Assembly (NCBI GenBank): GCA_022592445.1
Contig: JABYQR010000071.1
Span: 86,569-150,568 of the forward strand
Direction: 5' to 3'
Source: Cytidiella melzeri
Lineage: Eukaryota > Basidiomycota > Agaricomycetes > Polyporales > Irpicaceae
DNA length: 64,000 nt
The notes under the pieces are model-generated. The model made no database searches, had not been told where the DNA came from, and worked only from the letters and a program-made list of their open reading frames with translations. Shown here piece after piece: positions 30,072 to 41,919 of this stretch. The position numbers and the translations under genes are program-made. How positions within the stretch are numbered: position 1 is the first letter of the stretch; each line of letters opens with the position of its first letter.

Positions 30072-31436
30072 TTATCGCCTATCCCGTTCACGGCGACTCT
30101 TGTCCGACCGGTCTCTATCTACCGACCTGTCTCTAGACCTGTCGCCTCCGGTTTCACGTCTCCTCCGCGATTCAGACGTGACGTCTCTGTTATCGTAACC
30201 CGCCTTTCCCTCTCTGTCTCCGTAGCGGTCGTCTCTGCTATATCTATCCTTCACTCGGTCGCGGTCCTCCGGCCTGTACCTATCTCTGTCCCTAGTACGT
30301 TCGGCAGACTGAGATCTTCTTCGTGCACTAGGCGATGGCGTCCGTCTCCTAGATGACGATCCCGAACGTGAGTCTGACTCACGGCTGCCGCTCTCGCCAG
30401 CACGACGCTCTTGCTTGATGACGGGAATATATCGTTTATCGACAAAGGTCTTCTTCTTCTTCCCTTTACTCCCGTCATCGAATTGCTCTTTCTCCTTTGC
30501 TCCAATACCCAAAAGAGCAGGACGAGCTTGTGGAAGCCAAGGTTCCACCGGCCCCGTACGCTTTCGACTCGCAGCGGTCCCTTCTTTCCAGCCCATGCCA
30601 CGAAGAAGCGCAGCACCGAACTGATCCACAGGAGTTCTTTCGTAGTCCTCCATAGTTGCGGGATCGGGAAGCTCCGCCACGTCTTGACGGTAGGCATCAT
30701 CTTCAGATGGAGGTGGTATGATTTCCACACGAGGACCGTCCAAGGACGAGTCGCCATTTGCGCTTGATATCAGAGCGCGGATTGCCTTCTGTTCCTCTGT
30801 TTCCTCCGTATTAAGTGTCTCCTCAGCCACGAAGCCAGTCGTGGTCTCTTCCTCCAACTCCATCGCGTCGTTCTCCAACTTGACCCTCTTCCTCATCTGC
30901 AAACCAGCTATCTGAGGACCAGCATTGATGCTGTCCCTCGTCCCAAGACCACCCACGCTGCCATCCGCTCCTGTCTGTGCAGCAGCGCTGGAAGGTATGT
31001 ATAAGTTCTTCCTCTTCCTCGCTAGCTCCCTCCAGTCCTTGTTTTGCTGCGCAGGAATCACGAGCGGACCTTTCGGTTTCTTCTTCTCGTGTAGACTGTC
31101 AACGATGCCAGCTGCAGTGAGTTGTGGATACAGTTCTGAGCGATGGAGGAATGCGAATGACACCCACCGCTGAACACCAAACTTGTCGAATCCTGTCACT
31201 AGCTCTTCTTCAATGTCCTCATCTTCATCAGAGCTATCTCTTTCATCGTATGTTCTCGAACCGAGCTTGGGAGAGTCGTGACGCAGAGGGCTCCCTGGAG
31301 CACTGCTGTTGGCACTGTTGACGAAACGAGAGGGTAATGCCGGTATCTTGAAGTCTGAATCAATGCCCGTTGAGCTTGCACGAGACACAGGAGTCGGGCG
31401 TCGTATCGTGAAGGAGAGCTTGCTGTCTGAAGACAT
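30072..31436 (-). CDS. SPP2: G-patch splicing factor Spp2/GPKOW
   Basis: Two exons (31436-31168, 31095-30072) give 430 aa. Spp2 is the G-patch partner of the DEAH helicase Prp2, which it activates for the first catalytic step of splicing. The N-terminal region has TGFDKFGVQR joined by splicing to LHEKKKPKGPLVIPAQ and NKDWRELARKRK. The G-patch core is TPVDQFGAALLRGMGWKEG at about residue 265, followed by RPALLGIGAKEK. The last 110 residues are an Arg/Ser/Asp-rich tail (RS-like). The single 72-nt intron has no stop in frame and is a multiple of three, so its retention would insert 24 residues between FGVQR and LHEK. The conserved junction supports splicing. Confidence 0.88.
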   Translation of the reverse strand: MSSDSKLSFTIRRPTPVSRASSTGIDSDFKIPALPSRFVNSANSSAPGSPLRHDSPKLGSRTYDERDSSDEDEDIEEELVTGFDKFGVQRWVSFAFLHRSELYPQLTAAGIVDSLHEKKKPKGPLVIPAQQNKDWRELARKRKNLYIPSSAAAQTGADGSVGGLGTRDSINAGPQIAGLQMRKRVKLENDAMELEEETTTGFVAEETLNTEETEEQKAIRALISSANGDSSLDGPRVEIIPPPSEDDAYRQDVAELPDPATMEDYERTPVDQFGAALLRGMGWKEGTAASRKRTGPVEPWLPQARPALLGIGAKEKEQFDDGSKGKKKKTFVDKRYIPVIKQERRAGESGSRESDSRSGSSSRRRTPSPSARRRSQSAERTRDRDRYRPEDRDRVKDRYSRDDRYGDREGKAGYDNRDVTSESRRRRETGGDRSRDRSVDRDRSDKSRRERDRR

Positions 31437-31748
31437 GATGGTTGCAGCTATTGAACATGAGTCTTTCGTCTGAGACGGTACTGCCGTTCTCGGACCCTGC
31501 CGAATATACAATGAGCTTTAGCGCCCATGAAGTTATCCACTGCGTCTCTCTTTACCCAGGCCCCCACTTCTTGCTTTCTTTCTACCATCTCGATTTCATT
31601 TCACTCGTCGCAGTCGTGCAAGTACATTGCGTACTTGCTGCCACCGCTAGCTCGGTCGTGACGTACAGGACTACCAGTGGCCAACCAAACGGCACCAATC
31701 GGTCGAGTGCTGGGAGATTATTGGAGTAGGAAGTTGGAATTCACAGCC
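31437..31748. promoter_or_regulatory. shared divergent promoter, SPP2 / F-box gene
   Basis: 312 bp separate the start codons on opposite strands. Confidence 0.45.
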
Positions 31749-33552
31749 ATGTCCGACAACCTCTCCCCCATGAAGCAGGTTCCTGCAGAGCTTTGGATGT
31801 ACATGTTTGAGCTGCTGGATAGCTCAAAGGACCTCAACAACGTATTGCGAACGTGCAGGAGCTTTCATAACTTTGCGATTAGGGCCTTGCACCGCTCCAT
31901 TACATGGAAGACACCAAGGGCATTTGCTCACAATATGCCCTTTTGGAGAGACGAAGCGGAAGTGATGCTCAACAATGTCGAATGTCTTGACCTACGCATA
32001 TCAACCTTACCAGACCATGCGCATGGAACGTTCGTCGACACAAATGGCTGGACGTTCACCCGTTCGGACCCTGACCCGCTCTTCCGATATGCACAAGGTC
32101 CTTGGGTCGAAGAGGACCCAAACGATATTCATAACATGCCCATTATCAGGACGATAAAGTTCTACAAAATCCAGGAGACTTTCGCCACATCCTTGCTTTA
32201 TGCGGCGTTAGTGGCAAGGCTGACGTCCTTCACCAAACTCCACACCCTGCGACTCCAGAATCTCTTTTTCACAGACGAGTTACTTGGCGCGTTGCATATC
32301 CTTCCAGGTCTCCGTACTCTGCACATTGAGTCCTGTTTCTTCCCACGAAGACAGAACGTTACTGCGCGAGACTATTCGAAGCTGCCGATTACGTCGCTCA
32401 CTATGGTCAACCTGCGCCGCCAGGTGCTACGAGGTGGACATCATGGCGAAGATGAGAACCATATATTTGCGGAAATGGACGAAGATATCAACTACGCGTT
32501 GGACATCGCCTCAGCGCATAACCTCCGCACGTTGCGCGTCGATTCCACAGCGGACGTTTTTGCCCTCGTTTATCGCAAGCGCGACCACGGCGCCTACTCG
32601 TACAAGATCCCGGAACAGCTCACCCACTTGTACGTGATGCGAAAGCGTACCGTGCGGAATACCGTGCAACCGATGTTCCACAGCGAGCAGTTGTTCCCTA
32701 TAGCTGCCTACGCCGTCATGGAACGCTGTCCTACGCTTACGACTGTCTCTCTGGGATACCCTCTTCCCAAACATCACACCTTCCCAAAACACGATTCACT
32801 CCCCAATCTCACACATTGCGAAGGTTCCTTGGATACAATCGCAGCATTGGCTACGGGCCGCCCTCTGCGCGCTCTCAACATCCTTCGATCGGACGCGGCA
32901 ACCGAAGGCATACTAGAGACGCTGGCCCGTCTGTCACAGGAGCATGTAAATTTACAGATGCTCTCCATTCACTGCAAGACTTGGGACCTTGAAATTCTCG
33001 ACGCTATCACTCAGCTATTCCCCGGCCTTCGCAAACTCAGAGTAACTTTTGACGCGCGCAAGGTCTGTAAACCTTGGGATCAGGTTGAATTCTGGGCGAG
33101 AATCGGGTCAAGGACGCCGTCATATGAGCTCGCGGAAGACATGCCATCACAACAGGACCATGCCAACGGCCAACAAAGCCCTGATGAGGTTCGTGTCCTC
33201 TCTTATTGAATGGAGTCTATTTCTGCACGTTCTAATTCGCGATCGATCTTAGGATACTATCGTCAGCTTCGGTCCTCACTACCTCTACCGATTGCAGGAC
33301 CTAAATACGGTCGAGATTTTTGCCATACCATTTGAAGGCACCGTCGATCATCCTCCGTTCTTGTTTGACAGCACCTTCGAGTCTATCGACGAAGAGCTCC
33401 GCAACTTGGTCATACCGTGGAACCGCTATTGCAAAAGCCTCCGCAAGGTCCAGCTCTATTCTGGATACGTATTGCAACGAGGCTATGAAGGCGGTACTTG
33501 GGATATGCACAAGCTGTACGAAATTCTGGAGTCATCGGACTTCAAGTACTAG
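31749..33552 (+). CDS. F-box protein with leucine-rich C-terminal region
   Basis: Two exons (31749-33188, 33253-33552) give 579 aa. An F-box-like motif lies at residues 9-50 (KQVPAELWMYMFELLDSS, then LRTCRSFHNFAIRALHRSI). This is the Skp1-binding segment of SCF ubiquitin-ligase adaptors. The rest shows irregular leucine-rich spacing (KLHTLRLQNLFF, LPGLRTLHIESCFF, LRTLRVDST, PGLRKLRVTFD) consistent with a substrate-binding LRR fold. Agaricomycetes carry hundreds of such genes; the target is unknown. An in-frame non-ATG extension exists upstream, but the first ATG is placed right before the F-box. Confidence 0.8.
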
Positions 33553-33862
33553 CCGCTGTCAGTTCACTAGAAGACGACGTCGTGTTTTGTATCACTATGA
33601 TTCTTTGTATTATTATTAACGTCTGATCGTGCAAATGTATACATCGATAGGCCTTGATTTCAATTCTGTCTCCTTTGTCTCTGTTGCACTACGACCGTAT
33701 GTGCTGCCGTAGCTGCTATTCTCTCTTGCCAGTGTATCACGATGTTTGGACGTTGTGCTCAAAGGCTTTATTACATAATTACAAGTTGTTTCCAGATATC
33801 AGTGCATAGTCGTTGAACACTCTATTGTCCAGGGTACATGGGTAGGTTGAGCTATATGAATG
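33553..33862. other. convergent intergenic
   Basis: 3' flanks of the F-box and allantoinase genes; nothing else is seen. Confidence 0.4.
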
Positions 33863-35467
33863 TTAGAGCAGCTGGCCGATGGGCTGTGCTGTGCCAAACC
33901 CTTCCAATGCATCATACACGAGATGACCGCGCAGGAAGGTCTTCTCCACTCGACCTTTCAGCGTCAATCCTTGATACGGACTCAACTTGTTCCTAAACTT
34001 CAGCGACTCCTGTTTCACCTATGTATGCAACAGGATCAGTTCGGTGTTCAACAGACGCACAGAAAAAGTGGACAAACTTTGTACTCGACTTCCGGATCGA
34101 ACACAACAATATCAGCATCGCATCCGACCGCCAATCTGCCCTTCCTGTCTTCCAGTCCAGCGTGCAAAGCTGTACGGAATGAAACCCAATCGACAACCTG
34201 GCCGATCGAAACGCCTCGTCTCTGTGCTTCGGTCCACAGCACGCTCAGTCCGAGACCCAGAGTGCTGATGCCACCCCAGGCGGACATGATGTCGCCTTCA
34301 TCAAGTTTTTTGAGTGAGGCGACGCATGGGCTGTGGTCGCTAACGACACAGTCGATCGTCCCGTCGATGAGTGCGTCCCACAGAGCGTCTCTATTTACTT
34401 CTTCTCGGATGGGAGGACAGCACTTGAACTCGGGATGACCGTGCGGGATCTGCGCGGCTGATAACGCGAGGTAGTGGAAACATGTCTCAACCGTCAGTGG
34501 CAGTCCGGTAGACTTTGCGGCTCGGACGAGAGGAAGGGCATCCGAAGCAGACAGATGGACGATATGGAGGCGTAGAGAGGGGTACTGTGCGTGGAGGGAG
34601 TTTATCAACTTAATCGCATCAACCTCGAGTTGTTGAGGTCGAGATGCAAGAAAAGTGCTGTAAAGCGTGGGATCTGCGGATGAAACATCCGGTTGCGCGC
34701 CATCCAGCTCAGCATGGAAGCACAAAACGGTGGTGGTTCCCTAGCAATACGGAGTGAGTACATGTCGCAAATCCTTAGAGTAGCACAACAAATTGTACTT
34801 TGAGCTCGTCCATGGCCAGCTCAAGGTCGGCTCGAGTCACGCACGGAAACTCGTCGACACCACTCTCTATCAGAAAACATTTGAAACCACGGACACCGCT
34901 AGTGACGAGTGGCTTAAGGTGAGACTGTTTGCTACATCAGCAAGAGTGTGGCTTGATAAGACAGGATGAACGACACCTGGTTCCCCGGAATAACGCCTCC
35001 CCAGAACGCGACGTCGATGGTGCATTGCCCCGTCGCTGCCTGGCGCTTAGCATCGAGAAACTCAACAGTCGTCGTGGGCGGAATGGAGTTCAAGGGCATA
35101 TCCACGACTGTCGTGACACCACCTGATGCAGCTGCCCGCGTACCGTGCCAAAACCCTTCCCATTCTGTTCGGCCAGGTTCGTTGAGATGGACATGGGCAC
35201 TGGGCAGATTAAATTAGACGTGCTGTCCCAACAGCGTCTCAGATATGCTCACTCGACGAGCCCAGGCAGGATCAGCTTGTCTCCTGCGTCGAGCCACTGT
35301 CCATCCGTTGAATTTGGAGACTGCTGTCTTGAACGGCGTTGACGGTGAATTTCAGTGATCTTTCCTGTCCCGACGTCGACTACAATCGTGGCAGGCACTC
35401 CTACACTTTGGCCTGGCAGAACGACATTTGATCCCGTAAAGACGAGCTCTTGAACAACAGAGCTCAT
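33863..35467 (-). CDS. DAL1: allantoinase
   Basis: Five exons (35467-35253, 35199-34977, 34924-34799, 34740-34078, 34018-33863) give 460 aa. The enzyme hydrolyses allantoin to allantoate in purine breakdown, supplying nitrogen. It is a TIM-barrel amidohydrolase with two metals. The first metal motif is [16 protein letters not shown] at about residue 73. Then come [40 protein letters not shown] (the carbamylated-lysine region), [19 protein letters not shown] (metal His), [10 protein letters not shown] and VVSDHSPC (metal Asp). The C-terminus has [20 protein letters not shown]. The [12 protein letters not shown] block favours allantoinase over dihydroorotase or hydantoinase. Confidence 0.92.
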
Positions 35468-35989
35468 TGTGTGCAATGTGTGTGACCAACTGAACCCGGT
35501 GCTGCGATAAACAGGCGTGACGATGATGCGCTACGGTCGAGTGAAACGCGGATCAGAGTGGTGTACTTCCTATTCGGGCAGGTGATGTTGTTTGACTGCA
35601 GGCATCTGCCAGAGCACCGCCTCGGAGCGAAACAGACGTGAATCGTGATCCGAGGATGAGAGACATGCATATTTGTGTGAGCTCCTGTGAGCTCCTACGC
35701 GCCTTGGCTGCTCCTCCGGGCTGTGATTACTGTGATGTACGCGGTCACCGCCATCGAAGATTTGGAGTTTCGTCCAAATTAGCTATTTTAACTGCGTATG
35801 TACCTCTCAAGACGCTAGTACCCCTTGCTCCGTCGCAGCTCCATCACCCGCCAAGTAGGCTCGTCCCCAGCCGTTCATAATCCCGTCTCCTCTGCTTGTC
35901 TCGGTTGACGTGACAGTTTGCGACCGGACTGGCTGGCGAGTCTACCTCCCCGATCACCTGCACCACCTCACCCTTCTCTCACAACCCAA
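35468..35989. promoter_or_regulatory. divergent promoter region, allantoinase / Yippee-like
   Basis: 522 bp lie between divergent start codons. A CT-rich tract precedes the Yippee-like ATG, as is common at fungal transcription starts. GATA-type sites would be expected for nitrogen control, but I did not verify a cluster. Confidence 0.4.
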
Positions 35990-36640
35990 ATGTCTCGCCA
36001 GTTCCTCGCCGTCGACATCTCGAATGTCACCACGTCCCGGCGATGTATGCCATTGATGGGAAGCCCTGTGAAAGAGGCCGTGAAATACCACTGCAAGAGC
36101 TGCCGTGCTCGCATTGCGTTGAAATCGAACGTGGTGTCAACGGTGAGTTCAGGAGACTTCCCGTTTGTTTGTCAACTCATGCTGACAATCACTTATAGGA
36201 ATTCAGAGGAGAGTCTGGCAAAGCAATCCTAGCGAACGAAGCGTACGCCGCAATAACGCAGCTCGGTGTGATGGGTACTGACTTGACAAAACAGTAAAAA
36301 CGTCTCCCTCGCACCACTTACGCTTCTACTCATGGACTCCGGCACGTATCGAGTACAGAACTCTTCTTGCTCGGGGTGTGACACCGTCATTGGATGGAAG
36401 TTTGTGAGCGCAACGGAGGAGGAAGAAAAGTGGAAGGAGGGTCACTTCATTCTGGAATTGGAGAACTTGGAGGAGGGGTTTTCGCCGTTGTCGCCGCTCG
36501 ACCCAGCGACGCTAGAAGCCAGATGGATTCGAGCGTTGCAGGTCGCCCAAGCAAATTACAACCCGCCTAACTCCTCAGCGTCGCCATGTCGCACGCGTCC
36601 AACTGGGCCACGGGCCAGAATCACTGTGGAAGCTTGTTGA
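35990..36640 (+). CDS. Yippee-like zinc-binding protein
   Basis: Three exons (35990-36142, 36199-36242, 36295-36640) give 180 aa. The Yippee fold binds zinc through two CxxC pairs, seen here as YHCKSCRARIAL and NSSCSGCDTVIGWKF about 55 residues apart. EKWKEGHFILELENL follows, which is the conserved end of the domain. FRGESGKA and LLLMDSGTYRVQ lie between the pairs. Yippee/Moh1 proteins are linked to chromatin, the cytoskeleton or GID-type E3 ligases; the precise role is not established. The C-terminal 50 residues are a non-conserved tail. Confidence 0.88.
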
Positions 36641-37430
36641 CCGAGATTGCTGTTTATGTTTATTACGAGTGGACGGACAAGTCTGGTCTATAACTTAACG
36701 TTATTTCTATTTATCCCCTGCTGCATGCTCGCTATGTTCGCAGGCTGCTGGCATGTAGCTCGCAAAGTCCCATAACGTATTGTTATCAGAGACATTATAT
36801 GACATTATCATCAACGACCAATGTAAAAATGAACGGAGAGTGATGCGCACCACAATTCGCTGGTCTGCGCCAGTTGTCTCAATTCACAGGAGCCAGCAAC
36901 TCCTCAAAGCCACCCTGGTTTCATGCACATGCAGTGTGATGGGCACTGCAGCTGAGGTTGTGTTTCACCTTGTACCCACTCGAAAAAGCGACAAGTGAGA
37001 GCATCGCCTGTGTCCCCACATTTTCTATGTAAGTCTGAGGGACTGCATATGTGTCGACAGATGCAGCCGCTGTGAGCTTTCCTAGAACGAGGGACGCGTG
37101 AAGATTTCTATCCGCTGGCAGCGAAACAACAAAGTCGGGATAAAACTTAACCACTGAGTTTATGATCCACACCTTTGATGAAGCTACAAACACAAGTTTG
37201 TTGCATGTTTTAGAATCCAGAGAATCTGGTTCAAGTACTGACTTTTCGTCCGCGGACATGACCAGTGCTCGAACTGACGTTACGCAATGCGGTACATTGA
37301 TTTCTGTTGAGAATCGAACAGATGACAGGGATGGTAATGTCTTCAAGAAGGGTAAGCTCAATAACGAGGCGTATGCAACCGGCTCTCACTTACTACAAAT
37401 ACATAAGCGAGAACGGCCGGCCCTTTGTGC
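36641..37430. other. intergenic with one unrecognised minus-strand ORF
   Basis: A 146-codon minus-strand ORF at 36921-37361 starts with ATG but shows no recognisable domain and no matching splice sites. It may be chance or an orphan gene. Confidence 0.3.
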
Positions 37431-38221
37431 CTACCAGACACTCTGCGCCTGCGGTGGTGGACTGGAAGGTATATTCTGAGGCAGTGTTCTTGGTGGCTCC
37501 TTTACCAGCTCTGTGTTCTTCCGATACTCAATCTTCTCCACCCTAACCTCGCCTTCAATGAGCTGATACACGTAGGTTACGACTACAGGGCCTTGGATAT
37601 CCATCAAAGCAAATGATGGTGTCGGTTCGCTGTACACACGATCAGCACAATTAAGCACTGCTACGAGCAAAACACGTACCCGTTGACATTCCCGATCCAT
37701 GCACCTGTGGCAGAGCCAGGATTGACGAAGAATCGGCCATCATATTCGACGGCTTGGAAGCTATACAGCAGGATGGTGTGAGTTTCGATCGGCGCATGGT
37801 ACGAGGCTATACATACGTGTGAGTATGTCCGGATATGAGTACATCAACGTCTAGCTGCCTCGCGATTGCACTCAGAGAGTCCAAGTCACCAGTCGGCACG
37901 CATTGATGACCATGGACGACACCAATTCGTATGGGAGAATGGGTCACGGAGACAGACAAAGGTAGAGCACTCTAGATCATAGTCAGCAGACATTAATATG
38001 AAACGGCATTCGGTGAAACTGACTTCGTCGTAATCCCCCTTTACCACATGTACGTCTGGTGAAACCGTTCTAAGATATTCATACGTTTCACGGTCGCATA
38101 GGTTGCCTGTGCAGAGGATTTGCTGGATTTTCCCGGGTACCAGCAGCTTCTTAAACTTTGGCGGCAGGTCGTGGACACGATGCGGAATGTGCAAGTCGCC
38201 AATAACAAGGACGAGAACCAT
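37431..38221 (-). CDS. VPS29: retromer subunit Vps29
   Basis: Four exons (38221-38024, 37971-37817, 37760-37680, 37629-37431) give 210 aa. Vps29 has a metallophosphoesterase fold and acts as a scaffold between Vps35 and regulatory proteins in endosome-to-Golgi retromer transport. The N-terminus is [15 protein letters not shown], then [25 protein letters not shown] and VKGDYDE. After the first intron come [41 protein letters not shown] and [10 protein letters not shown], all in family order. It is slightly longer than animal Vps29 because of a Pro-rich C-terminal tail. Confidence 0.95.
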
Positions 38222-38451
38222 GGTCGTGGTATGAAACGACGCGCAGCGTATGTATTGCTCGGCCGAGCAAAAGGTGACCGATGGCGTAGGGCCGTGCGGA
38301 CCGGAGCGGCAAGGCCAGAGCGGATTTACCCGCTCGGCCAAGGCTCGGCATTGGCGAGCTCACTCTCGCACTGCGGGGTCTGTGTGGAACACTTTAAAGA
38401 TACCACAACCTCATAGCACACGATACCTCCCGACCTTGACCACGATTCACC
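38222..38451. promoter_or_regulatory. shared divergent promoter, VPS29 / MDM35
   Basis: 230 bp separate the start codons on opposite strands. Confidence 0.5.
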
Positions 38452-38814
38452 ATGGCACACAGTCTCTCAGAGGAATGCACACCACTGAAGAGAAAATACG
38501 ACTCTTGCTTCAACGCATGGTTTGAAGGCTATCTTGAACCAGCCGTTGCTGCCACGCCAGCAGAACGACTAAAGTATTCTCAGGATAAAGCGGAGGAGTA
38601 CGAGACAAAATGCGGGCAGATATGGTCACAGTATAGGACCTGTGTTCAGGTATGTTGTCTCTCTCTGACTATCAATGATTTTGCTGACAACCTGGTCAAT
38701 CAGCGGGCTGTCAAAGACAAGGGTCTTGATACCTTGCTAGATCAAGCCAGAGGGGAGAATCCATTGAAAGACCAGCCAGTTATATCGGAAACAGAGCGGC
38801 AACATAGCTCATAA
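38452..38814 (+). CDS. MDM35: mitochondrial lipid-transfer cofactor Mdm35 (TRIAP1)
   Basis: Two exons (38452-38649, 38704-38814) give 102 aa. Mdm35 is a small twin-CX9C protein of the intermembrane space. It stabilises Ups1/Ups2 and carries phosphatidic acid or phosphatidylserine between mitochondrial membranes. Both motifs are exact: CTPLKRKYDSC at residues 9-19 and CGQIWSQYRTC at about 54-64, with FNAWFEGYL between them. Import and oxidation by Mia40 is expected from this layout. The C-terminal 35 residues are a hydrophilic tail. Confidence 0.93.
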   Translation: MAHSLSEECTPLKRKYDSCFNAWFEGYLEPAVAATPAERLKYSQDKAEEYETKCGQIWSQYRTCVQVCCLSLTINDFADNLVNQRAVKDKGLDTLLDQARGENPLKDQPVISETERQHSS

Positions 38815-40444
38815 CATCTGGCCCTGCTTCTCATCTGTACTATTGAACTAGATACCAACTCCCCTGGTAAGTTTTCCGCTCCTTTCCAGAAGAAATCTGC
38901 AGATCTGACCGTTTGCGCGTTACAGTATTATATCCTTAATGGTGTACGCTTACACGGTCCCAGCTTTGATGATTGCCTACGCTGTATTATAAACTCCTTC
39001 TATGACAGGTGTTCACGAAGAAATTACAAAATCACTGCTCTCTGGACGTTGTGGCTGATGAGTGCTCATGCGAAGTTACATGGGACCAACGTGCTGTAGT
39101 TGCTAACGTCTTTGAGCGGACATCTACAGCTTTTAGCCGAGTGAGGCTTGTGTTTGCTGCCGTGGGCTTACGTTTGCTGGGAATAGACCCACGTTGTATC
39201 GGTACGTTACCTTATTGCAGTCAAATTTTATCGCACTGACAGAACTATATTTAGATCTGTCGATTCAATAGACCGTCCCTTTATAAGGTATCACTGAAGA
39301 AAATGCGCAAATCACTGGCTTCATGGCTGCATCTGCAAGCCCATTCTTGCCAATCTTATGGTAAGTCGATCGTTCACTTCATTTCAACTTAGGGGGTCTG
39401 ATCGCAGCGCTTCGGGTAGACACGACATGCACAGTGCAACGAGGCGAGAAACTGTCTGATTTTGCGTCTTCGTTACATAGTATTCCTCGACATCCAGACC
39501 TTCAATTACTATGCAGTGAGCCGCCAGATCTTAGAGTTGTTGGATTGCTCCGAGGGGGTTCGTGCTTATCTGCCATGATGGTGGGCCAACGAGCCAATTT
39601 ATCGCCTTGTGGTAGGACCTCCGCCGTACGTCTCTTATTTTGACCTATTGATCTCTACCTCTACTGTCCAGAGCCTAGATCTACCATGAGGTATACGTCC
39701 TCCACAACGCCTCACTCCACGACCTCGAGCCCGATCGCAAGAAGAGCACATTGTCTACAGGCTGACTTCTTTGTGTCTGCAGCTTGCGACCTTTGGGACA
39801 TGTGCAGGTCGGTCACGCTGCTGTAGGCTTTTCTTGTCCGTTGGCTCGTCGTGGTTACGTGTCTGAGTCCTTATCAGCCCCGATTTCGAAGCCACACTCG
39901 GACGAAATAAAGTGGCTACGGTGTGGTGGAGACGTCATCCGAACCAACTGCACGACTACTTCGCCCTCAACTATTGCATCTACTGCTTATATGAGACCTG
40001 CGTCGCACAAGGTTGATTACCTGTTGTTCGCCGATTGTATATGAACTCATATCCACTAAGGAATCAGTGAGGATGCATATGTAAACGCGATTAATTTGAG
40101 AAGACTCTAATGTTTTAAGGAATGCATACATGTGTATTTTACAACGTACTCTATCAAGTCCCTTCACCGAACTTGTGACCGAGAAAAACCAGTAGCAAGC
40201 AGACTATATACAGGCGTGGATAACAGATGTGTTTATATTACGAAGATGCGAGAGCGTCCGGATAAATGAACGATGCGCGAGTACAATAGCAAAGCTTGCA
40301 CAAATACAATAAGAAAGCGTCTGCAAGAAGTTTGGTACAGATTAACGTTGCGACAACGATATAGAATAGGAAACATGAGTTCAAAGCGGAAGAGCGATAG
40401 CAAACAAGAATCAGGCTAGCGGTTCCCAAGAAAGACGACGAACA
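38815..40444. other. unassigned 1.6-kb stretch
   Basis: Several plus-strand open pieces (39009-39239, 39434-39643, 39784-40044) have GT/AG-like borders, and one could assemble a poor multi-exon model. However, the frames contain stops and I recognise no family. It could be a decayed gene or 3' flank of the Zn2Cys6 gene. Confidence 0.35.
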
Positions 40445-41919
40445 TTAATAGGCATATAGAGTTGAGCCTGCGTATGCTGGAGAGCACGCTGCGTCACGAT
40501 AGTGAAGGGCGTAGGGCACAAAAAACGGATGTCTCAGCTGGCGAGCAGCGGGGTCCTCGTATATTTCCGTGTCGGAGTATAACACGGAGACGCCATCGTG
40601 CACGAAGTCCCCTCCGTACTGGAGATGCGGATGATAAGGTGATGCCGAGGGGCCCGCTGTCATCGGGCTAGAAGAATCACGGAGAGACCGGTCAGCACTC
40701 AACTCACGCCGACAATGAGGCTGAGAATGGTACTCACGTAGGCAAGGAGTGTTGGGCGGCATTACCCGAGAGTAACTCCACCGGTAGTGTGAACGGAGCG
40801 TTCGCATGACCGTACGTTAAAATGCTCGGATCAACACATGCCTGTGGGTCGTAGCGGACGGCGGTGGGATAGATACCTGCAGCAATATCGCAAATTGCCG
40901 CAGGAGAGGAGAGTGGAGGTGGGCCACAGCGCATGGGTTTAGGAGCAATGATAGCGGGTGCCAGTGAGCTGGTGTGGTTCGGTGGAAGAGAAACTAGCTC
41001 TCCGTGTCCGGTAACATGTCGATGGTTCGACGGGCGTCCAGCATCATGGTCGAATTCAACGGAGTGCGATCGCAGTGGAGGCTCCGACTTGGAGAACGCC
41101 TGGTTTCCCATGACCTCGAGAGCAAATCCGCCCATGCCCGGGTCGATCGATTCGGCGAACTGTGAACTCTTCAATAGCGGCGGCATGCTGTTCTCGTCCT
41201 CCTGTTTCGGTGTCAAGACAGCGAAAGACAGCGTATCTGAGCTTTCTAAGCTTGACATTGAATTGGCTGGACTACCGCGCTCAGTGGCTGCTTGATAGCG
41301 TCTATAGGGCGAGGATGAGGCACGATCTGTAGGGCGCGCACGTCGAGCGGAAGCTGGCACTCTGGTGCGTCGAGAATCTGAGGTGTATATGCAGGCACGG
41401 CCTTTATCTATGCATCGCACACAGCTCGGACGGTCGCCGCTGCACTGTGGGTTACTTGTCAGCAGTGGCCACATGTAAAGGTTGGCCTGAACATACCTTG
41501 GCTTTCCTCTCGCGGCATTTTTCGCAGGCTCTGACTGTCCGCCGCTTGTCCAACGGAGTCGGAGAGCGCAAGAGTAGGCATGCGCCGTCAGGACCTGGCA
41601 AGCTGCCTACTTGGTACGCATAGTAGTCCGGTCCCCAGGGCACGTCATAAGGTATGAGGTTCCAGCAAGTGTCGTCGTCGTCTGGAGCTGGTGTTCGAGT
41701 TACAGATGGCGCAACAGAGCTGATATTGGAGGATGGCGACATGGCGGAGGAATATGCTGAGGGCGAAGAGACAGTGCTTGAGTTCCAACCGTATATCCGT
41801 GAGTTGTCCTCGGGGATATGGTGAGGCGAGTGGTGTTGCACGAACTTGACGGGATCAATTTTGACTCGTGGATGGCTAGGCCGCGTGCCGGCGATGCACT
41901 GAACGTGGTGACCTAACAT
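40445..41919 (-). CDS. Zn(II)2Cys6 transcription factor
   Basis: Three exons (41919-41497, 41444-40738, 40667-40445) give 450 aa. The binuclear zinc cluster is spliced together from exons 1 and 2: RACEKCRERKAKC, GDRPSCVRCIDKGRAC. It gives the six cysteines with Gal4-type spacing at about residues 131-157, and the intron cuts right before the third cysteine. The region before it is Ser/Pro-rich (SSTVSSPSAYSSAMSPSS). After it comes a basic stretch RRTRVPASARRARPTDR, then low-complexity sequence. No fungal-TF middle homology domain is visible. The cluster lying well inside the protein rather than at the N-terminus is unusual but known. Upstream in-frame sequence exists before the chosen ATG, so the start is uncertain. 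Confidence 0.85.

Noticed and set aside
36921..37361. 146-codon minus-strand ORF between Yippee-like and VPS29
   Set aside because: It starts with ATG but has no domain or homology I can name; kept only as a note in the intergenic entry.
38815..40444. Possible multi-exon gene on the plus strand
   Set aside because: Candidate exons have stops or need arbitrary frame changes, and no conserved motif supports a model.
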